Source: Actinomycetota bacterium
GTDB taxonomy: Bacteria > Actinomycetota > Thermoleophilia > Gaiellales > Gaiellaceae
Length of the DNA stretch: 5,566 nucleotides
Assembly (NCBI GenBank): GCA_013696595.1
Contig: JACCYG010000094.1
Span: forward strand, 1-5,566
Direction of reading: 5' to 3'
Of the stretch, positions 5,086 to 5,566 are shown piece after piece (position 1 is the first letter of the stretch; each line of letters begins with the position of its first letter). A program made the position numbers and the translations under genes. Under the pieces are notes generated by a model, which was given only the letters and a program-made list of their open reading frames with translations, ran no database searches and was not told the origin of the DNA.

Positions 5086-5566
5086 GTGAGCCCGGAAAGC
5101 GATAGATACCGCTGGGCGATCCTCGCCGTCGGCGTCGTCGCGCAGGCGAGCTTCTCGGCCCTCTTCTTCGGGATCCCGGTGCTCGCGCCTGCGCTGCGCT
5201 CCGAGTACAGGCTGACGCTCGCGCAGCTCGGGGTCGTCCTCGCGTCGGTCAGCGTCGGCATGGTCCTCACCGTTCTGCCGTGGGGCGTCCTTGCCGACCG
5301 GATCAGCGAGCGAGCCGTCATGGCCACCGGTCTCGCGATCGCGACGGCCTCGCTCGTCGCCGCGGCCACGGCCGGCAGCTTCGCCTGGCTCGTCGTCGCG
5401 CTCACGGGCGCGGGTGCGTTCGGCGCGTGCGTGCAGGCCGCGAGCGGCCGCGCGGTGATGGGGTGGTTCGACGTCACAGAGCGTGGTTTCGCGCTCGCGA
5501 TCCGTCAGACCGCGGTCGTCGTCGGTGGAGCGTTCGCCGCGCTCGCGCTTCCAGTCGCCACGAACG
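5086..5566 (+). CDS. Major facilitator superfamily (MFS) transporter, 3'-truncated by window edge
   Basis: The frame is open from GTG 5086 to the window end, giving 160 residues, about the first 40% of a typical MFS protein of about 400. A short polar N-terminus (MSPESDRYRW) leads into likely membrane helices at about 11-33, 47-69, 78-96, 99-120 and 139-157. Between helices 2 and 3 lies WGVLADRISERAVM (66-79), a good match to MFS motif A (G-x-L-a-D-r-x-G-x-r). The GRAVMGWF-x4-RG-x-A-x-x-IRQTA stretch (121-143) is common in MFS members of this type. The start is 9 bases after the zinc-ribbon stop and keeps helix 1 intact; later starts would remove it, and the ribosome site is weak. The substrate cannot be told. 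Its position after guaA allows, but does not show, a nucleobase or nucleoside link. Confidence 0.88.
   Translation, partial: MSPESDRYRWAILAVGVVAQASFSALFFGIPVLAPALRSEYRLTLAQLGVVLASVSVGMVLTVLPWGVLADRISERAVMATGLAIATASLVAAATAGSFAWLVVALTGAGAFGACVQAASGRAVMGWFDVTERGFALAIRQTAVVVGGAFAALALPVATN

Noticed and set aside
5073..5477. - strand open frame opposite the MFS gene
   Set aside because: The + strand frame shows membrane helices and motif A; the opposite frame is Ala/Thr/Arg-rich with no domain.

Overview
The window reads as a chromosomal housekeeping segment from a high-GC Gram-positive bacterium, most likely an Actinobacteriota member. A deep-branching class such as Thermoleophilia is a guess. 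The grounds are: a GuaB3-type IMP dehydrogenase paralogue, a family known mainly from Actinobacteria and Cyanobacteria; consistently G/C-rich third codon positions; GTG or TTG starts on every gene whose start is visible; and tight gene packing. All genes lie on the + strand. I see no mobile element, CRISPR array, tRNA or rRNA.

Layout. (1) 1-735: the C-terminal part of a D-alanyl-D-alanine carboxypeptidase (peptidoglycan maturation), cut by the left edge. (2) 732-1691: a PfkB-family sugar-phosphate kinase (1-phosphofructokinase type) that overlaps the carboxypeptidase stop by 4 bases. (3) 1692-2182: a 491-base non-coding region with G-runs, a nested rod-like inverted repeat, an extended -10 promoter candidate, an intrinsic-terminator-like hairpin, a second two-tier hairpin, and the guaB3 ribosome binding site. 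(4) 2183-3340: guaB3. (5) 3347-4939: guaA, GMP synthase, six bases after guaB3 and using a TTG start. (6) 4936-5076: a 46-residue zinc-ribbon protein overlapping the guaA stop by 4 bases. (7) 5086-5566: the N-terminal part of an MFS transporter, cut by the right edge.

Genes 4-7 look like one transcription unit centred on guanine nucleotide synthesis: an IMP/GMP-interconverting-family enzyme, then GMP synthase (XMP to GMP), then a small uncharacterised zinc-ribbon protein and a transporter of unknown substrate. The terminator-like hairpin between the candidate promoter and guaB3 suggests that the operon may be controlled by premature termination in its leader. Most of the window is ordinary. 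The parts worth a second look are the leader region and the small Cys-rich protein coupled to guaA.
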